Origin: an uncultured Eubacteriales bacterium
GTDB lineage: Bacteria > Bacillota > Clostridia > Peptostreptococcales > Anaerovoracaceae
DNA: 64,000 bases
Direction: 5' to 3'
Assembly: GCA_910583765.1 (NCBI GenBank)
Contig: CAJTYS010000002.1
Location: 1 to 64,000, forward strand
The notes under the pieces are model-generated. The model saw only the letters and a list, made by a program, of their open reading frames with translations. It ran no database searches and was not told the origin of the DNA. The translations under genes were made by a program, and so were the position numbers. Each line of letters begins with the position of its first letter. Position 1 is the stretch's first letter. This document shows positions 16,073-24,928 of the stretch, piece after piece.

Positions 16073-16501
16073 ATGAGTTCATTTATCGCAAAGCCTCATG
16101 AAGTTGAACGTAAATGGTACGTTGTAGACGCAGAAGGCAAGAACTTGGGAAGAATGTCCGCACGGATCGCGGCGATCCTGAGAGGAAAACACAAACCGAC
16201 TTACACGCCTCACGTTGACTGCGGTGACTATGTGATCGTCATCAACGCTGAAAAGGTAGAAGTGACAGGCAAGAAGAGAAAAGAAAAGATCTACAAAAGG
16301 CACACTGGCTATCCAGGCGGTCTGAGAGAGAGAACTTTTGAACAGTTAATGGAAAAGCACCCAACGGAAGCAGTAAGGCACGCTGTAAAAGGCATGATGC
16401 CAAACGGCAAGCTGGGCAGGCAGATGTACAAGAAGTTAAAGGTTTACGCTGGTCCGGAACACAACCATGCAGCGCAGAAACCTGAAACTCTGGATATTTA
16501 A
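16073..16501 (+). CDS. rplM: 50S ribosomal protein L13
   Basis: The 142-residue large-subunit protein binds 23S rRNA early in assembly. Typical blocks are KWYVVDAEGKNLGRMSARIA, YTPHVDCGDYVIVINAEK, HTGYPGGLRERTFEQLM and AVKGMMPNGKLGRQMYKKLKVY. RBS GAAAGGAAAAG precedes ATG by 7 bp. It is followed after 20 bp by rpsI, the usual pair. Confidence 0.98.
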   Translation: MSSFIAKPHEVERKWYVVDAEGKNLGRMSARIAAILRGKHKPTYTPHVDCGDYVIVINAEKVEVTGKKRKEKIYKRHTGYPGGLRERTFEQLMEKHPTEAVRHAVKGMMPNGKLGRQMYKKLKVYAGPEHNHAAQKPETLDI

Positions 16502-16521
16502 AGGAAGGGAGGAACTACACA

Positions 16522-16917
16522 ATGGCAAAAACGCAGTATTACGGAACAGGAAGAAGAAAGTCTTCAGTTGCTAGAGTGAGATTAATCCCTGGTACTGGAA
16601 ATATCACTGTAAACGGAAAATCCTTAGACGATTATCTGCCAATGGAAATCGTTAAGAGAGAAGTAAAGAGACCTTTTGAAATCGCAGGCTGCGAAGGCAA
16701 ATTCGATGTGATCGCCAGAGTAAACGGCGGCGGTTACACTGGACAGGCAGGCGCACTGAGACACGGAATTTCAAGAGCGTTATGCGAAGTTGACAGAGAC
16801 GCTTACAGACCAGCTCTGAAAGCGGCAGGTTTCCTGACGAGAGACCCTCGTATGAAGGAAAGAAAGAAATACGGTCTCAAAAAAGCGAGAAGAGCGAGCC
16901 AGTTCTCAAAGCGTTAA
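16522..16917 (+). CDS. rpsI: 30S ribosomal protein S9
   Basis: S9 has 131 residues, and its basic C-terminal tail reaches the P-site tRNA. Seen are YYGTGRRKSSVARVRLIPG, NGGGYTGQAGALRHGISRAL, LTRDPRMKERKKYGLKKARR and the terminal SQFSKR. It is complete, with RBS AAGGGAGG, and is the last gene of the rplM operon before a strong terminator. Confidence 0.98.
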   Translation: MAKTQYYGTGRRKSSVARVRLIPGTGNITVNGKSLDDYLPMEIVKREVKRPFEIAGCEGKFDVIARVNGGGYTGQAGALRHGISRALCEVDRDAYRPALKAAGFLTRDPRMKERKKYGLKKARRASQFSKR

Positions 16918-16942
16918 TCAGAGACAACATGAAAAAGATTGT

Positions 16943-16977
16943 AAAACCCTTGAAAATCCAGAATTTTCAAGGGTTTT
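16943..16977. terminator. Intrinsic terminator after rpsI
   Basis: AAAACCCTTGAAAAT (16943-16957), a 5-nt loop and ATTTTCAAGGGTTTT (16963-16977) form a perfect 15-bp stem with A/T tails on both strands. It can also stop the convergent AAA gene. Confidence 0.92.
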
Positions 16978-17057
16978 ATGTTTGAATGGCTTGTCGGGAG
17001 CGGATTCGTATGGCAAAATTCATAGAGGCCTCCTGCGCAGATAGATTCCAGTCTTTT

Positions 17058-18635
17058 TTAAACGCGAGACCACTGAACCCGTGTTCCTGGAATTCTTTCG
17101 ATCCGGCAGGTGTGCTGTTTGTTTTTTCTATCGTAATTGATTCCCACTAGCAAGATTTCTTTATAGCGGCTGACTTTTTCCACATAGTTGCGCTCTTTGA
17201 TTTGCGCAAGGGCTGCCTCTGCGGAGTGGTCCACTTTTAGTTCTAAAATGATGGCAGGGTCATCAGCTATCCTCGGCGTGAACAAGTAGTCGCAATAGCC
17301 CTTCCCGCTCTTTGCTTCCCGCTGGATCGTGTAGTTTTTTCTTGCGTACAGATAGCAGAGTGTGATCACGCAGGACAGAGCATTTTCGTCATTGTACCGC
17401 AGGAAAGGGATTTCCCTGTCATGGGCCGCCTCCAGAATAGCCGCAACCTGTCCCTCGTCCCCCGCAAGTGTCGCCTGGAGCATGGCTTTCGATTGTTTTA
17501 CAATATCCTGAACACCGCCCATGCTGTCCCGAGCCAGCACCTTCTGATATTTTTCCATTAACTCGTGGTTAGGGATCCGCAGCGTGCCGTCATAATACGA
17601 TAAAAAACCATAGACTACCATGGCAGAGAGGATCTCGTCCCGTGTTTCCATCTGCGGCTGCGCGGCACTGTAGCCTTCTAGTTCTGCTTCCACAGGGTTA
17701 CCCGCTACCATTTGCACGATATCTTCTCTGACTTCGTCCACATTATGCTCAATGCAGTCTGCGACTTCGTTCATGGGACCTGTCTCCGTCCAGTAATTTT
17801 GGCATTCTCCATCTATCAGAGCATATGCGACAGAACGCGGGTTGAAGAGGCTTTCTCCGTTTTTCATCTGATAGCCATCGTACCATTGCTTTAGTTCTTC
17901 GTAGCAGAGGGTTTGATGCTCTTTACATAAGGCCTGAACTTCCGTCTTTGTGAATCCAAAGAATTTCTCATAAGGTCCATGTTTCAGAGCATGATCCTCA
18001 CGGAACATGTTCAGGGCTGAACCGCTGGAATATTTAGCGATTGGGAGCACTCCTGTCATGTAAGTCAGCTCCACATAGACTTTGTCCTTGAGCAGTTTTC
18101 GTAGGAATTCCAGGAAATCTTCACGGTCTTCTCTTGTGAGAAAACGCTTGTGAAAAATAGCGTCCCATTCATCCAAAATAAAAATGAAGGAGTCCCCAGT
18201 GGCTTCAAACAGGCTACTGAGACTGCTGTATGCCAAGGGGTCCACCTGAGGGTAGGCTTCCCCCAGGTCCTTTCTAAGCTTGTCTCGGATATCCCCGATA
18301 TATTCTGCGTAAGACCGGCAGTCATCGGGCATCTGGCTAAAATCAATGCGAACCACGTTATGCTGGTTGAGATGATCGGGGTGCATTTTTTGCTTGGCAA
18401 TCTCTAAGTCAGCGAACAAGCTGCCGCTGTCCAGCCCCTTTGTGTAATAGGCCGCCAGCATATTAGCGTTCATCGTTTTTCCGAACCGCCTCGGTCTGGT
18501 AATGCAGATATGCTGCTCGTTGGTATTGATCTGTTCCGACACGTTTTCAATGAGCAGACTTTTATCCACGAAAATTCGGCTGTTTTTTGCACGCTGAAAC
18601 AACAGCTTTGGCGCCGGCACGTTGAGATAGAACAT
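17058..18635 (-). CDS. AAA-ATPase-like / PD-(D/E)XK nuclease family protein
   Basis: This 525-residue protein belongs to a large anaerobe family with an N-terminal AAA_ATPase-like domain and a C-terminal PD-(D/E)XK nuclease-like domain. Seen are FVDKSLLIENV, the degenerate Walker A TRPRRFGKTMNANML (about residue 45), Walker B FIFILDEWDAI, MTGVLPIAKYSSGSALNMF, WYDGYQ, and late RIPNHEL and DPAIILELKV (nuclease core). Start 18635 is chosen for its GGGGAGGGGAG RBS; the longer frame to 18680 lacks one. Members are often multicopy with unknown role, and mobile or defence functions have been proposed. A second copy is at 41179-42927. Confidence 0.85.
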   Translation of the reverse strand: MFYLNVPAPKLLFQRAKNSRIFVDKSLLIENVSEQINTNEQHICITRPRRFGKTMNANMLAAYYTKGLDSGSLFADLEIAKQKMHPDHLNQHNVVRIDFSQMPDDCRSYAEYIGDIRDKLRKDLGEAYPQVDPLAYSSLSSLFEATGDSFIFILDEWDAIFHKRFLTREDREDFLEFLRKLLKDKVYVELTYMTGVLPIAKYSSGSALNMFREDHALKHGPYEKFFGFTKTEVQALCKEHQTLCYEELKQWYDGYQMKNGESLFNPRSVAYALIDGECQNYWTETGPMNEVADCIEHNVDEVREDIVQMVAGNPVEAELEGYSAAQPQMETRDEILSAMVVYGFLSYYDGTLRIPNHELMEKYQKVLARDSMGGVQDIVKQSKAMLQATLAGDEGQVAAILEAAHDREIPFLRYNDENALSCVITLCYLYARKNYTIQREAKSGKGYCDYLFTPRIADDPAIILELKVDHSAEAALAQIKERNYVEKVSRYKEILLVGINYDRKNKQHTCRIERIPGTRVQWSRV

Positions 18636-18782
18636 AGGCTCTCCCCTCCCCTTGTTTTCTGTTTCCTTATTATACCACAAATTTCCGCTGAAAACACAAC
18701 TGGAATTCGTGATTCAATGAACGCTTCCTTGCAGCAAGGCCATATCGATCGACTGCGTTCATGATACTCTAAAATGCAGGTA

Positions 18783-19052
18783 TCAGCAATTAGTAAGGCG
18801 AGAAGGTTCGGTCCCATCAAGCAGATAATCATATGAAACATGGAGTATTTTGGAAAGAGCTTGAAGTTCAAAATCTTTCACGCAACGCTGGTTTGTTTCT
18901 ATTCGTGTGATCACGTTTCGATCCATATCGTAACCAAGCAATTGCAGCTCCCGTGCAAGATCTCGCTGAGAAAGGCCAGCTGCGTTACGGGCTTGCTTTA
19001 AACGAACGCTTATTAAATTTTTCTCACCTGCGGATGGATCAATGTTGCCCAT
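18783..19052 (-). CDS. XRE-family HTH regulator, copy 1 of a tandem pair
   Basis: The 89-residue protein is essentially one Cro/C1-type HTH: RLKQARNAAGLSQRDLARELQL followed by RNVITRIETNQRCVKDFELQALSKIL and a short tail. It closely resembles the gene at 19171-19428 and shares its upstream region, so the unit was duplicated. No partner toxin gene is obvious. Start ATG 19052 has only a weak RBS (AGGAGC). Probable DNA-binding repressor, target unknown, likely autoregulatory. Confidence 0.75.
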   Translation of the reverse strand: MGNIDPSAGEKNLISVRLKQARNAAGLSQRDLARELQLLGYDMDRNVITRIETNQRCVKDFELQALSKILHVSYDYLLDGTEPSRLTNC

Positions 19053-19075
19053 GTTACAATAGCAGCTCCTATGTT

Positions 19076-19149
19076 TTGTATCATTATTTGCACTTTTAGT
19101 TGATTCTATCGTAAAGATCTGTTAAAATCGGTTGTAAAAGTGAGACAAA
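19076..19149 (-). repeat. Upstream region of HTH copy 1, duplicated at 19450-19518
   Basis: Bases 19076-19101 match 19450-19475 with one mismatch, and 19127-19149 match 19496-19518 exactly. Both contain AAAAGTG/CACTTTT elements in opposite orientation, a plausible operator for the XRE proteins. Confidence 0.7.
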
Positions 19150-19170
19150 ATAGAGAAAAACAGAATTGCT

Positions 19171-19428
19171 TTATTGAGACTCTTCAGCATCATCAATTAA
19201 ATCGTCATAAGATACTTTGAAAATTTGACATAATGCTTTTAACTCTAAATCTGTCACATAACGCTTATTTGTTTCTATCCTAGTGATAACGTTTTTATCC
19301 ATATCACAATCAATAAGCTGTAATTGGTGCGCAAGATCTCTTTGTGACCAACCGTGAAGTTTTCGCAGCTCTTTTAACCGATTAGCGATTAAATTTTTTC
19401 CACCTGTTTGGGTACGGGGTTTTGGCAT
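19171..19428 (-). CDS. XRE-family HTH regulator, copy 2 of a tandem pair
   Basis: This gene encodes about 85 residues with RLKELRKLHGWSQRDLAHQL and DKNVITRIETNKRYVTDLEL, paralogous to the gene at 18783-19052. The frame is open to 19536, but upstream residues read through the duplicated promoter region. ATG 19428, or 19458, is therefore more likely than 19536. It is divergent from the hypothetical gene at 19563 and shares its control region. Confidence 0.7.
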   Translation of the reverse strand: MPKPRTQTGGKNLIANRLKELRKLHGWSQRDLAHQLQLIDCDMDKNVITRIETNKRYVTDLELKALCQIFKVSYDDLIDDAEESQ

Positions 19429-19449
19429 TGTGTGCTCACTTTCTATTCG

Positions 19450-19518
19450 TTGTATCATTATTTGCGCTTTTAGTTTACGAGACAGTTTTAGCTTGATCGG
19501 TTGTAAAAGTGAGACAAA
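19450..19518 (-). repeat. Upstream region of HTH copy 2, duplicated at 19076-19149
   Basis: This is the second copy of the repeated control region. The 23-bp block 19496-19518 is identical to 19127-19149. Spacing between copies is about 370 bp, equal to one gene plus leader, indicating a tandem duplication. Confidence 0.7.
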
Positions 19519-19562
19519 CGACAATTTATTTTTCACAATGGTGAGAACAAGGAGATGGATAT

Positions 19563-19931
19563 ATGGATTGTTTTAAAGGAAATAATCGCGGCATCATAGA
19601 TAAAGTCTTGAATCAATATGAACAAATGGTAAATATGAACTTAGAAACCACCTTGAATTCTCAAAACTGGAAACTATCAAGTTCAGCGGAGGTATCGCCA
19701 TTAACAATAGATATCTTAGAAGAATGGCATAGAACGGCGCAGGAAAAATTAAGGGAAGAACGGAAATTCTATGTAAGCAGATTACTTGACCTGTATGAAA
19801 TAATACTTGCGTTGACAGATGATGAGTTCGTTCTTGAGGATGATATTAGAAATGAATGCTTGGAGTACTTGCTTTGGGAATTAAATGAAATTATCATGGG
19901 TTTAGTAGAATTTGTGCAGATGCAGGATTAG
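19563..19931 (+). CDS. Hypothetical acidic helical protein, divergent from the XRE pair
   Basis: The 122-residue protein is not recognised. It is rich in Glu and Leu, predicted mostly helical, without signal peptide or membrane segment; the C-terminus (YLLWELNEIIMGLVEFVQMQD) looks amphipathic. RBS AAGGAGATGG is excellent. Its divergent position to two XRE regulators suggests they control it, and the layout resembles accessory regulator/effector pairs. Codon use is more AT-rich than the housekeeping block, consistent with acquired DNA. Confidence 0.65.
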   Translation: MDCFKGNNRGIIDKVLNQYEQMVNMNLETTLNSQNWKLSSSAEVSPLTIDILEEWHRTAQEKLREERKFYVSRLLDLYEIILALTDDEFVLEDDIRNECLEYLLWELNEIIMGLVEFVQMQD

Positions 19932-19997
19932 AAAAAGTAACGTAAGGGAACAGAAAAGAAAAAATCTGTAGATATCCCCAGCGCTAAAACATAAAAC

Positions 19998-20032
19998 AAT
20001 GGCTGCCATCCGTTTCACCAGTGGCAGCCATT
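19998..20032. terminator. Bidirectional terminator-like hairpin
   Basis: AATGGCTGCCA (19998-20008) pairs with TGGCAGCCATT (20022-20032) between two convergent genes. The A-rich left flank favours termination of the minus-strand gene. Confidence 0.75.
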
Positions 20033-20072
20033 ACATCGCAAAGCTGTATTGTTATCGTATGGTTTGGAAACC

Positions 20073-20846
20073 TTAAAATCTCAGAGACAGACAGGTGAGG
20101 CTGCCATCAATTTTGCCAAATTCGCTGGTATCCATCAGTTTGATTGGATATCCTAAATCTTCAATGATTTTCCGAGTCTTCGGATAACCATCCGGCACAA
20201 GGATCGTACCATTGATGTTCATGCTGTTGATGGCATAGAGTTCATCCTGGTCAATGACAAAGCGGTTAAAATCTTTGAAAGAAGGCTCTTTGTCCATGAG
20301 CGCGCTTACCAGCATGTTGTTATTTTCCAAATAGATGACAAAATCCTTTAAGTGCAGGCCTTCTGTCACAGGGATGGTGGAGGAGGTGTAGCCGAACTTT
20401 GTCACGATATCATTGAACTGCTTCGCGCCTTCCTCATTCGTACGATCCGATAGTCCAACGTAGAAATGATCGCCGACTTTCATCACATCGCCGCCTTCCA
20501 TGGTTCCTGGAGCCTCGATGTAAAAGATTTGCGATTTATCATAGAACTTTTCGATGGTGCTAACGATTTCAAGTTTTTCGCCATTTCTGGAATCCGTGGC
20601 AGGGTTGGTGATCACAGCGCAGCGCTCCATGACCACTGCAGGGTCCTCTACGAAGCAGGAATCAGGATATCTTTCGTCTGCTTCCAGTTCTGTGACATCC
20701 AGTCCCAATTCTTTCAATGTTGCCACATACTTGTCGTGCTGTTTGACTGCGTCTTCATAAACCGGCGTTCCTTCACCGAACATAGCGGTGGAGATTCCAT
20801 CGATCAGCGCCTTGCAAGGCTTTTTGGTAATAGCTTTTGTAAACAT
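20073..20846 (-). CDS. Dimethylargininase-like amidinotransferase-superfamily hydrolase
   Basis: The 257-residue protein has the pentein fold pattern of N-omega-dimethylarginine dimethylaminohydrolase, which splits methylated arginine (or arginine) to citrulline plus amine. Recognisable are YPDSCFVEDPAVV with the substrate-binding Asp/Glu, APGTMEGGDVMKVGDHFYVGLSDRTN, the His in VTEGLHLKDFV and the terminal catalytic Cys in GSLTCLSLRF. Length fits the family. Start 20846 is supported by AGGAGG 9 bp upstream; the longer frame is not. Arginine deiminase-type activity is the alternative. The agmatinase-like gene at 31881 is another guanidino enzyme in the window. Confidence 0.88.
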   Translation of the reverse strand: MFTKAITKKPCKALIDGISTAMFGEGTPVYEDAVKQHDKYVATLKELGLDVTELEADERYPDSCFVEDPAVVMERCAVITNPATDSRNGEKLEIVSTIEKFYDKSQIFYIEAPGTMEGGDVMKVGDHFYVGLSDRTNEEGAKQFNDIVTKFGYTSSTIPVTEGLHLKDFVIYLENNNMLVSALMDKEPSFKDFNRFVIDQDELYAINSMNINGTILVPDGYPKTRKIIEDLGYPIKLMDTSEFGKIDGSLTCLSLRF

Positions 20847-21114
20847 ATCAATGCCTCCTGTGATTTTTTCTATAGGTATCATATAATAAATTTCAGGATT
20901 CGTAAAGTACGAGTTTAGCGTGTTTGTCCACAATGCGAAGCATCTGAGGCATTCCGCCGCAGGGCGTTGATTTGGCTGGCGTTTTTTTGTATATTGTCAC
21001 GGCTCAGATACCGCCGCATCAGGATTCATATAGGGGATAGAGCACCCTTCTAAGTGAAATATCGCGATATGCGCACATTCAGTTCACGCAGTGTCAGATA
21101 ATGTCTCTGCTATG
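20847..21114. other. Intergenic region between DDAH-like gene and LuxR regulator
   Basis: No ORF is credible here. A perfect 12-bp palindrome ATATCGCGATAT lies at 21059-21070. Nothing else could be assigned. Confidence 0.4.
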
Positions 21115-22215
21115 TCAAATAATTTTTAACAATCCCAATAATTGTTTTTGATTATTGATTCCTAGCTTCAAATATGCGTTGGAAATATGGCGTTTCACAG
21201 TTGCGGGGCTAATAAAAAGATAATTTGCGATCTCATCATTGGTCATCCCCTTTTTTAAAATGAGATTTAAAATCTCGAATTCTCTGTTTGAAAGTTGGTA
21301 TGCGTTTTTTAAAGAATCAATTCGAGTGGAAACGAACTGTGACAAAGGATAAATAATGCCTACGTATTTTTTGTTGTTTTGATGGTATCGAGAAAGCTCC
21401 AGCAAAAAGGTGCTGTCGTCAATATTGATGGATATTGGATCCAGTTTTGTTTTTTCCGGAGTATTCGATAACTGCTTTGCCGCTTTTATTATCTTTAAAC
21501 CAATCGCGCTGTCTTGGATCGAAGATGTATGATCCGGTATAAAATTCTTGAAAAAGGTATTATGTGATGTAACTTTAAAATTAGCGTCTAAAATACAAAC
21601 TCCAACAGATTCAAAATTGTCAAGAGTAAGAGAATTCTCGTCATCAGGATTTAAACTATGTGCTAATAAATGGTTCTCAAAAATTTTTGAAAGATGTTTT
21701 TGATAAAGTTTGACAATTTCAAGGTCTTTTAACGAGAATCCATGTTTGTCAGAATTTCGATACAACGCAAAAATAGCAAAAACGCCACAATCCTCTGAAA
21801 GGGGAATATTCGCGTCTATAGAAATTTCCAGCTGCGCGGTCTGAATAAATTCCCGATAATACTTGGTTTGCTTTCTTCCTTCGGAAAAAATATCGTTGTT
21901 GCGAAACGCGACCTCTTGGTGTTTCGATAATATCGGAAGCACGTCATCAATGTGGATGTAGCTTTCGATATATTGCTCTTTTTCAGAATCTGTCCAGTTG
22001 GCAGGGAAAAAAGACGATACTTCATATGTATTGGTATCGGAGTCATAATTGAGAAAGGTGAAATCCCGTTTGTCAAAGTAGATTTGTTCACCCAATTCTT
22101 TCATAAAAATGTCCATAACTTCCTTTAAGGATAAAGTATTATCATATAGACGGTAGATGGTCGAGCCTATATGTTTAATCTCTTCTAGTGAAAAAGAAAT
22201 TGTCTGTTCGGTCAT
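21115..22215 (-). CDS. LuxR-type HTH regulator divergent from the glycyl radical cluster
   Basis: The 366-residue protein ends in a clear LuxR/GerE helix-turn-helix: LSNREFEILNLILKKGMTNDEI followed by YLFISPATVKRHISNAYLKLG (about residues 308-350). The N-terminal 200 residues look like a GAF-type sensor (ISIDANIPLSEDCGVFAIFALYR), and the middle part (ESVGVCILDANFKVTSHN) resembles a PAS fold. RBS GGAGGAAG is well placed. It is divergently transcribed from the glycyl radical enzyme with a 208-bp spacer, so it probably senses the substrate of that cluster and activates it. Confidence 0.85.
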   Translation of the reverse strand: MTEQTISFSLEEIKHIGSTIYRLYDNTLSLKEVMDIFMKELGEQIYFDKRDFTFLNYDSDTNTYEVSSFFPANWTDSEKEQYIESYIHIDDVLPILSKHQEVAFRNNDIFSEGRKQTKYYREFIQTAQLEISIDANIPLSEDCGVFAIFALYRNSDKHGFSLKDLEIVKLYQKHLSKIFENHLLAHSLNPDDENSLTLDNFESVGVCILDANFKVTSHNTFFKNFIPDHTSSIQDSAIGLKIIKAAKQLSNTPEKTKLDPISINIDDSTFLLELSRYHQNNKKYVGIIYPLSQFVSTRIDSLKNAYQLSNREFEILNLILKKGMTNDEIANYLFISPATVKRHISNAYLKLGINNQKQLLGLLKII

Positions 22216-22423
22216 AGTGCTTCCTCCAGCAGGACTCCATGAAATATTACCTTCCGTTTAGTATAGTTCATTAAAAAAACAATGTCAATAACGCCCAAAA
22301 GATGCATCTTTTGAAATCAATTATCGCAGCAAATTACAACTTTGTGAGGATAGGCAAAAATCACAGGAGTGATAGACTAATGATAAATAAAGTTAACAAA
22401 GTCTGAAATGAGGAGGGTGTAAT

Positions 22424-24847
22424 ATGATTAAAAAAAATAGAACAAAAGAACAAATTGGAGATTTTTCATTTGATGGAAACAATGCGTTCCCGCGGATAGA
22501 AAAATTAATAGCGGAATACAGAGAGGTAAAACCTTCACTGGATATCGAGCGGGCGCGCATCTATACCAAATCTTTTAAAGAAAGCGAAGGGGAATTTATT
22601 ATTCTTCGCAGAGCGAAGGCGTATAAAGAGTATTGTGAAACGAGAAAAATCAGAGTTCCGGAAGGACAGTTGATTCTAGGAGATCCGGGAATTATGCCGC
22701 GGGCAGGCACAATGGCTCCGGAATTTCACAGTGATTGGTTGAAAAAGGAGATCGACACGTTATCGAGCAGAAAACAAGACCCGTATGAAACAACTCCCGA
22801 AGTGATTAAAGAGTTGAAAGAAGAAATTTTTCCGTATTGGGAAGATAAAACAGTCAGCGCTCATTGGATGAAACAGGTTCCGCCATATGTAAAAGAATTA
22901 GCAGTGAAGACAGGGATCATCGATACAGAAATCAAAACACAGAGCGCACCCGGGGAAACGGCCCCCGACTGGGAACGACTTTTTGAAAAGGGAATTGATA
23001 CGCTGATTGGCGAAGCAAAGGCACATATGGAAAAGCTCAATGACTCAGAGCCGGAAGATTTTGAAAAGATGCAATTCTATCAGGCATCAATTATGACTCT
23101 GGAAAGTTTAAGCACTTACATGAGACGTTTGGGGCAGCTGGCCGCAGAGAAAGCAGAGAAAGCGTCTTCGCCGAGAAAAGAAGAGTTAAAAACGATTGCG
23201 GAGAACTGCCGTTGGTTGTCTAAGAATCCGCCCAAAACATTTTGGCAGGGAGTTCAGTATATTTGGTTTATTATCGTAGGATGTCTGATGGAAGGAAATG
23301 CTGCTTCCCTGTCTCCTGGAAGATCAGATCAGTACCTTTACAATTTGTATGAACAGGATATCGCAAATGGAACGCTGACAATGAAGGAAGCTTTGGAATT
23401 AATCGAAGCGTTTTATATCAAATGTTCAGAGACTTCCTGGTTCTTAAGCGCGAATTCGGCAATGTATTTTGCGGGATATCAGGCATATCACAGCTTGATC
23501 TTGGGAGGAGTTGACAAATCAGGAGTGGATGCCACAAATGAACTGTCTTATTTGTTCCTGACAGCAAAAATGGACGTTCAGTTACAGGCTCCTTCTCTAT
23601 GTGTTAGATTGCATAAGCAATCGCCGGAAGAGTTTTTGCAGCAGGCAGCGAAGCTGGTTCGGCTTGGAACAGGATTCCCAGCCTTCTACAACGATGATCC
23701 CGCGATCCGGATGATGCTCACGTCAGGAGGAACATTAGAAGAAGCGCGGAATTACCAGATGGTAGGGTGCGTAGAACCATTTATTCCAGGTAAAATGTCC
23801 AGATGGTCCGATGGTGGGCACTATAATTTTGCAATGGCTATAGAGTTTGTGCTGACTAATGGAAAGAGTCTCATGAACAATAATAAGCAATTAGGATTAA
23901 AAACCGGAGCTCCTTCACAAATGGATTTTGAAGAAATCAAAGAAGCGGTAAAAGAACAGCTGGCATATATGATAAAATGCATCGCGATTTGCGCGCAAGT
24001 TAGCGAGAGGCTTTATTATGAGCTTACCCCATTCCCATTTGTTTCCACCTTACTGGACGGAACTTATGAAAGCGGAAAGGATATGACCGCAGGCGGTGTA
24101 AAATACACAATAGGCCCAGCGTTAATCGGAACTGGCATTGCGGATTTGGTAAATTCTCTTTCTGCGATAAAAAAACATGTATTTGAAGATAAGACGATCA
24201 CGATGGATCAGTTGATTGAGGCGATTGAACACAATTTTGAGGGCTACGAAGACATGCGCCAGATGTTGGAAAACACGACACCGATGTATGGAAACGACAT
24301 AGAAGATATTGATTTACTGGCAGGAGAGATGACAGACTTTATTGCGGCGGAAGTGTCAAGCCATCATTCATGGCGGGGACCGAAGTACGTTTCCGGATTA
24401 TACCCGGTATCAGCAAATGTTCCGCATGGATTTGTTGTCGGCGCGCTGCCGTACGGCAGAAAAGCAGGGTTGCCTTTGGCAGACGGATGCTCTCCGAACG
24501 TAGGAACCGACCATAATGGTCCTACCGCGGTATTAAGATCCGTATCCAGAATTAATCATGATGCGCATAAGGCGGGAACTCTTTTGAATATGCGGCTGGA
24601 TCCGACAAGCGTAAAAGGAAGCGCAGGAATTCAAAGAATTGTATCAATCCTCAGAGCCCTTGTGGATCTGGACGTGTATCATATTCAATTTAATGTCATA
24701 AGCAATGAAACATTGCTGAATGCTCAAAAAGAGCCGGATAAGTATAAATCGCTTATCGTCAGAGTAGCAGGGTATAGCGCATTCTTTACAGAATTATGTA
24801 AAGATGTACAGGATGATATTATTGGAAGAACACAGCACATGGCATAG
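22424..24847 (+). CDS. Glycyl radical enzyme, eliminase/dehydratase type
   Basis: This 807-residue protein has the PFL-like barrel of glycyl radical enzymes. The thiyl-radical loop is MVGCVEPFIPGK with Cys449 and Glu451. The CxE arrangement is typical of dehydratases and C-N lyases such as choline TMA-lyase, glycerol/propanediol dehydratase and hydroxyproline dehydratase, and unlike the Cys-Cys pair of pyruvate formate-lyase. The radical glycine is Gly783 in RVAGYSAFF, 25 residues from the end. RBS GAGGAGGG precedes ATG. The activating enzyme is two genes downstream. There are no microcompartment shell or aldehyde dehydrogenase genes nearby, so canonical CutC or diol dehydratase roles are unlikely. 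Neighbours suggest an amino acid or amine substrate. Confidence 0.9.
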   Translation: MIKKNRTKEQIGDFSFDGNNAFPRIEKLIAEYREVKPSLDIERARIYTKSFKESEGEFIILRRAKAYKEYCETRKIRVPEGQLILGDPGIMPRAGTMAPEFHSDWLKKEIDTLSSRKQDPYETTPEVIKELKEEIFPYWEDKTVSAHWMKQVPPYVKELAVKTGIIDTEIKTQSAPGETAPDWERLFEKGIDTLIGEAKAHMEKLNDSEPEDFEKMQFYQASIMTLESLSTYMRRLGQLAAEKAEKASSPRKEELKTIAENCRWLSKNPPKTFWQGVQYIWFIIVGCLMEGNAASLSPGRSDQYLYNLYEQDIANGTLTMKEALELIEAFYIKCSETSWFLSANSAMYFAGYQAYHSLILGGVDKSGVDATNELSYLFLTAKMDVQLQAPSLCVRLHKQSPEEFLQQAAKLVRLGTGFPAFYNDDPAIRMMLTSGGTLEEARNYQMVGCVEPFIPGKMSRWSDGGHYNFAMAIEFVLTNGKSLMNNNKQLGLKTGAPSQMDFEEIKEAVKEQLAYMIKCIAICAQVSERLYYELTPFPFVSTLLDGTYESGKDMTAGGVKYTIGPALIGTGIADLVNSLSAIKKHVFEDKTITMDQLIEAIEHNFEGYEDMRQMLENTTPMYGNDIEDIDLLAGEMTDFIAAEVSSHHSWRGPKYVSGLYPVSANVPHGFVVGALPYGRKAGLPLADGCSPNVGTDHNGPTAVLRSVSRINHDAHKAGTLLNMRLDPTSVKGSAGIQRIVSILRALVDLDVYHIQFNVISNETLLNAQKEPDKYKSLIVRVAGYSAFFTELCKDVQDDIIGRTQHMA

Positions 24848-24860
24848 TTCTTCAAATTTA

Positions 24861-24898
24861 GGAAGCTGGGCATGCGGATTTTGGCATGCCCAGCTTCC
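24861..24898 (+). promoter_or_regulatory. Perfect 15-bp hairpin between the radical enzyme and antiporter genes
   Basis: GGAAGCTGGGCATGC, an 8-nt loop and GCATGCCCAGCTTCC form an unbroken stem starting 14 bp after the stop codon. No T run follows, so it may be a partial terminator or an mRNA stability barrier that sets expression of the downstream genes. Confidence 0.6.
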
Positions 24899-24928
24899 TT
24901 AGCAAAAGCGGGAGAGGAGTGTTTACAC

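Noticed and set aside
22377..22404. Rex operator upstream of the glycyl radical enzyme
   Set aside because: Only one half site (GTTAACAAAG) resembles the Rex consensus; the other half does not match.
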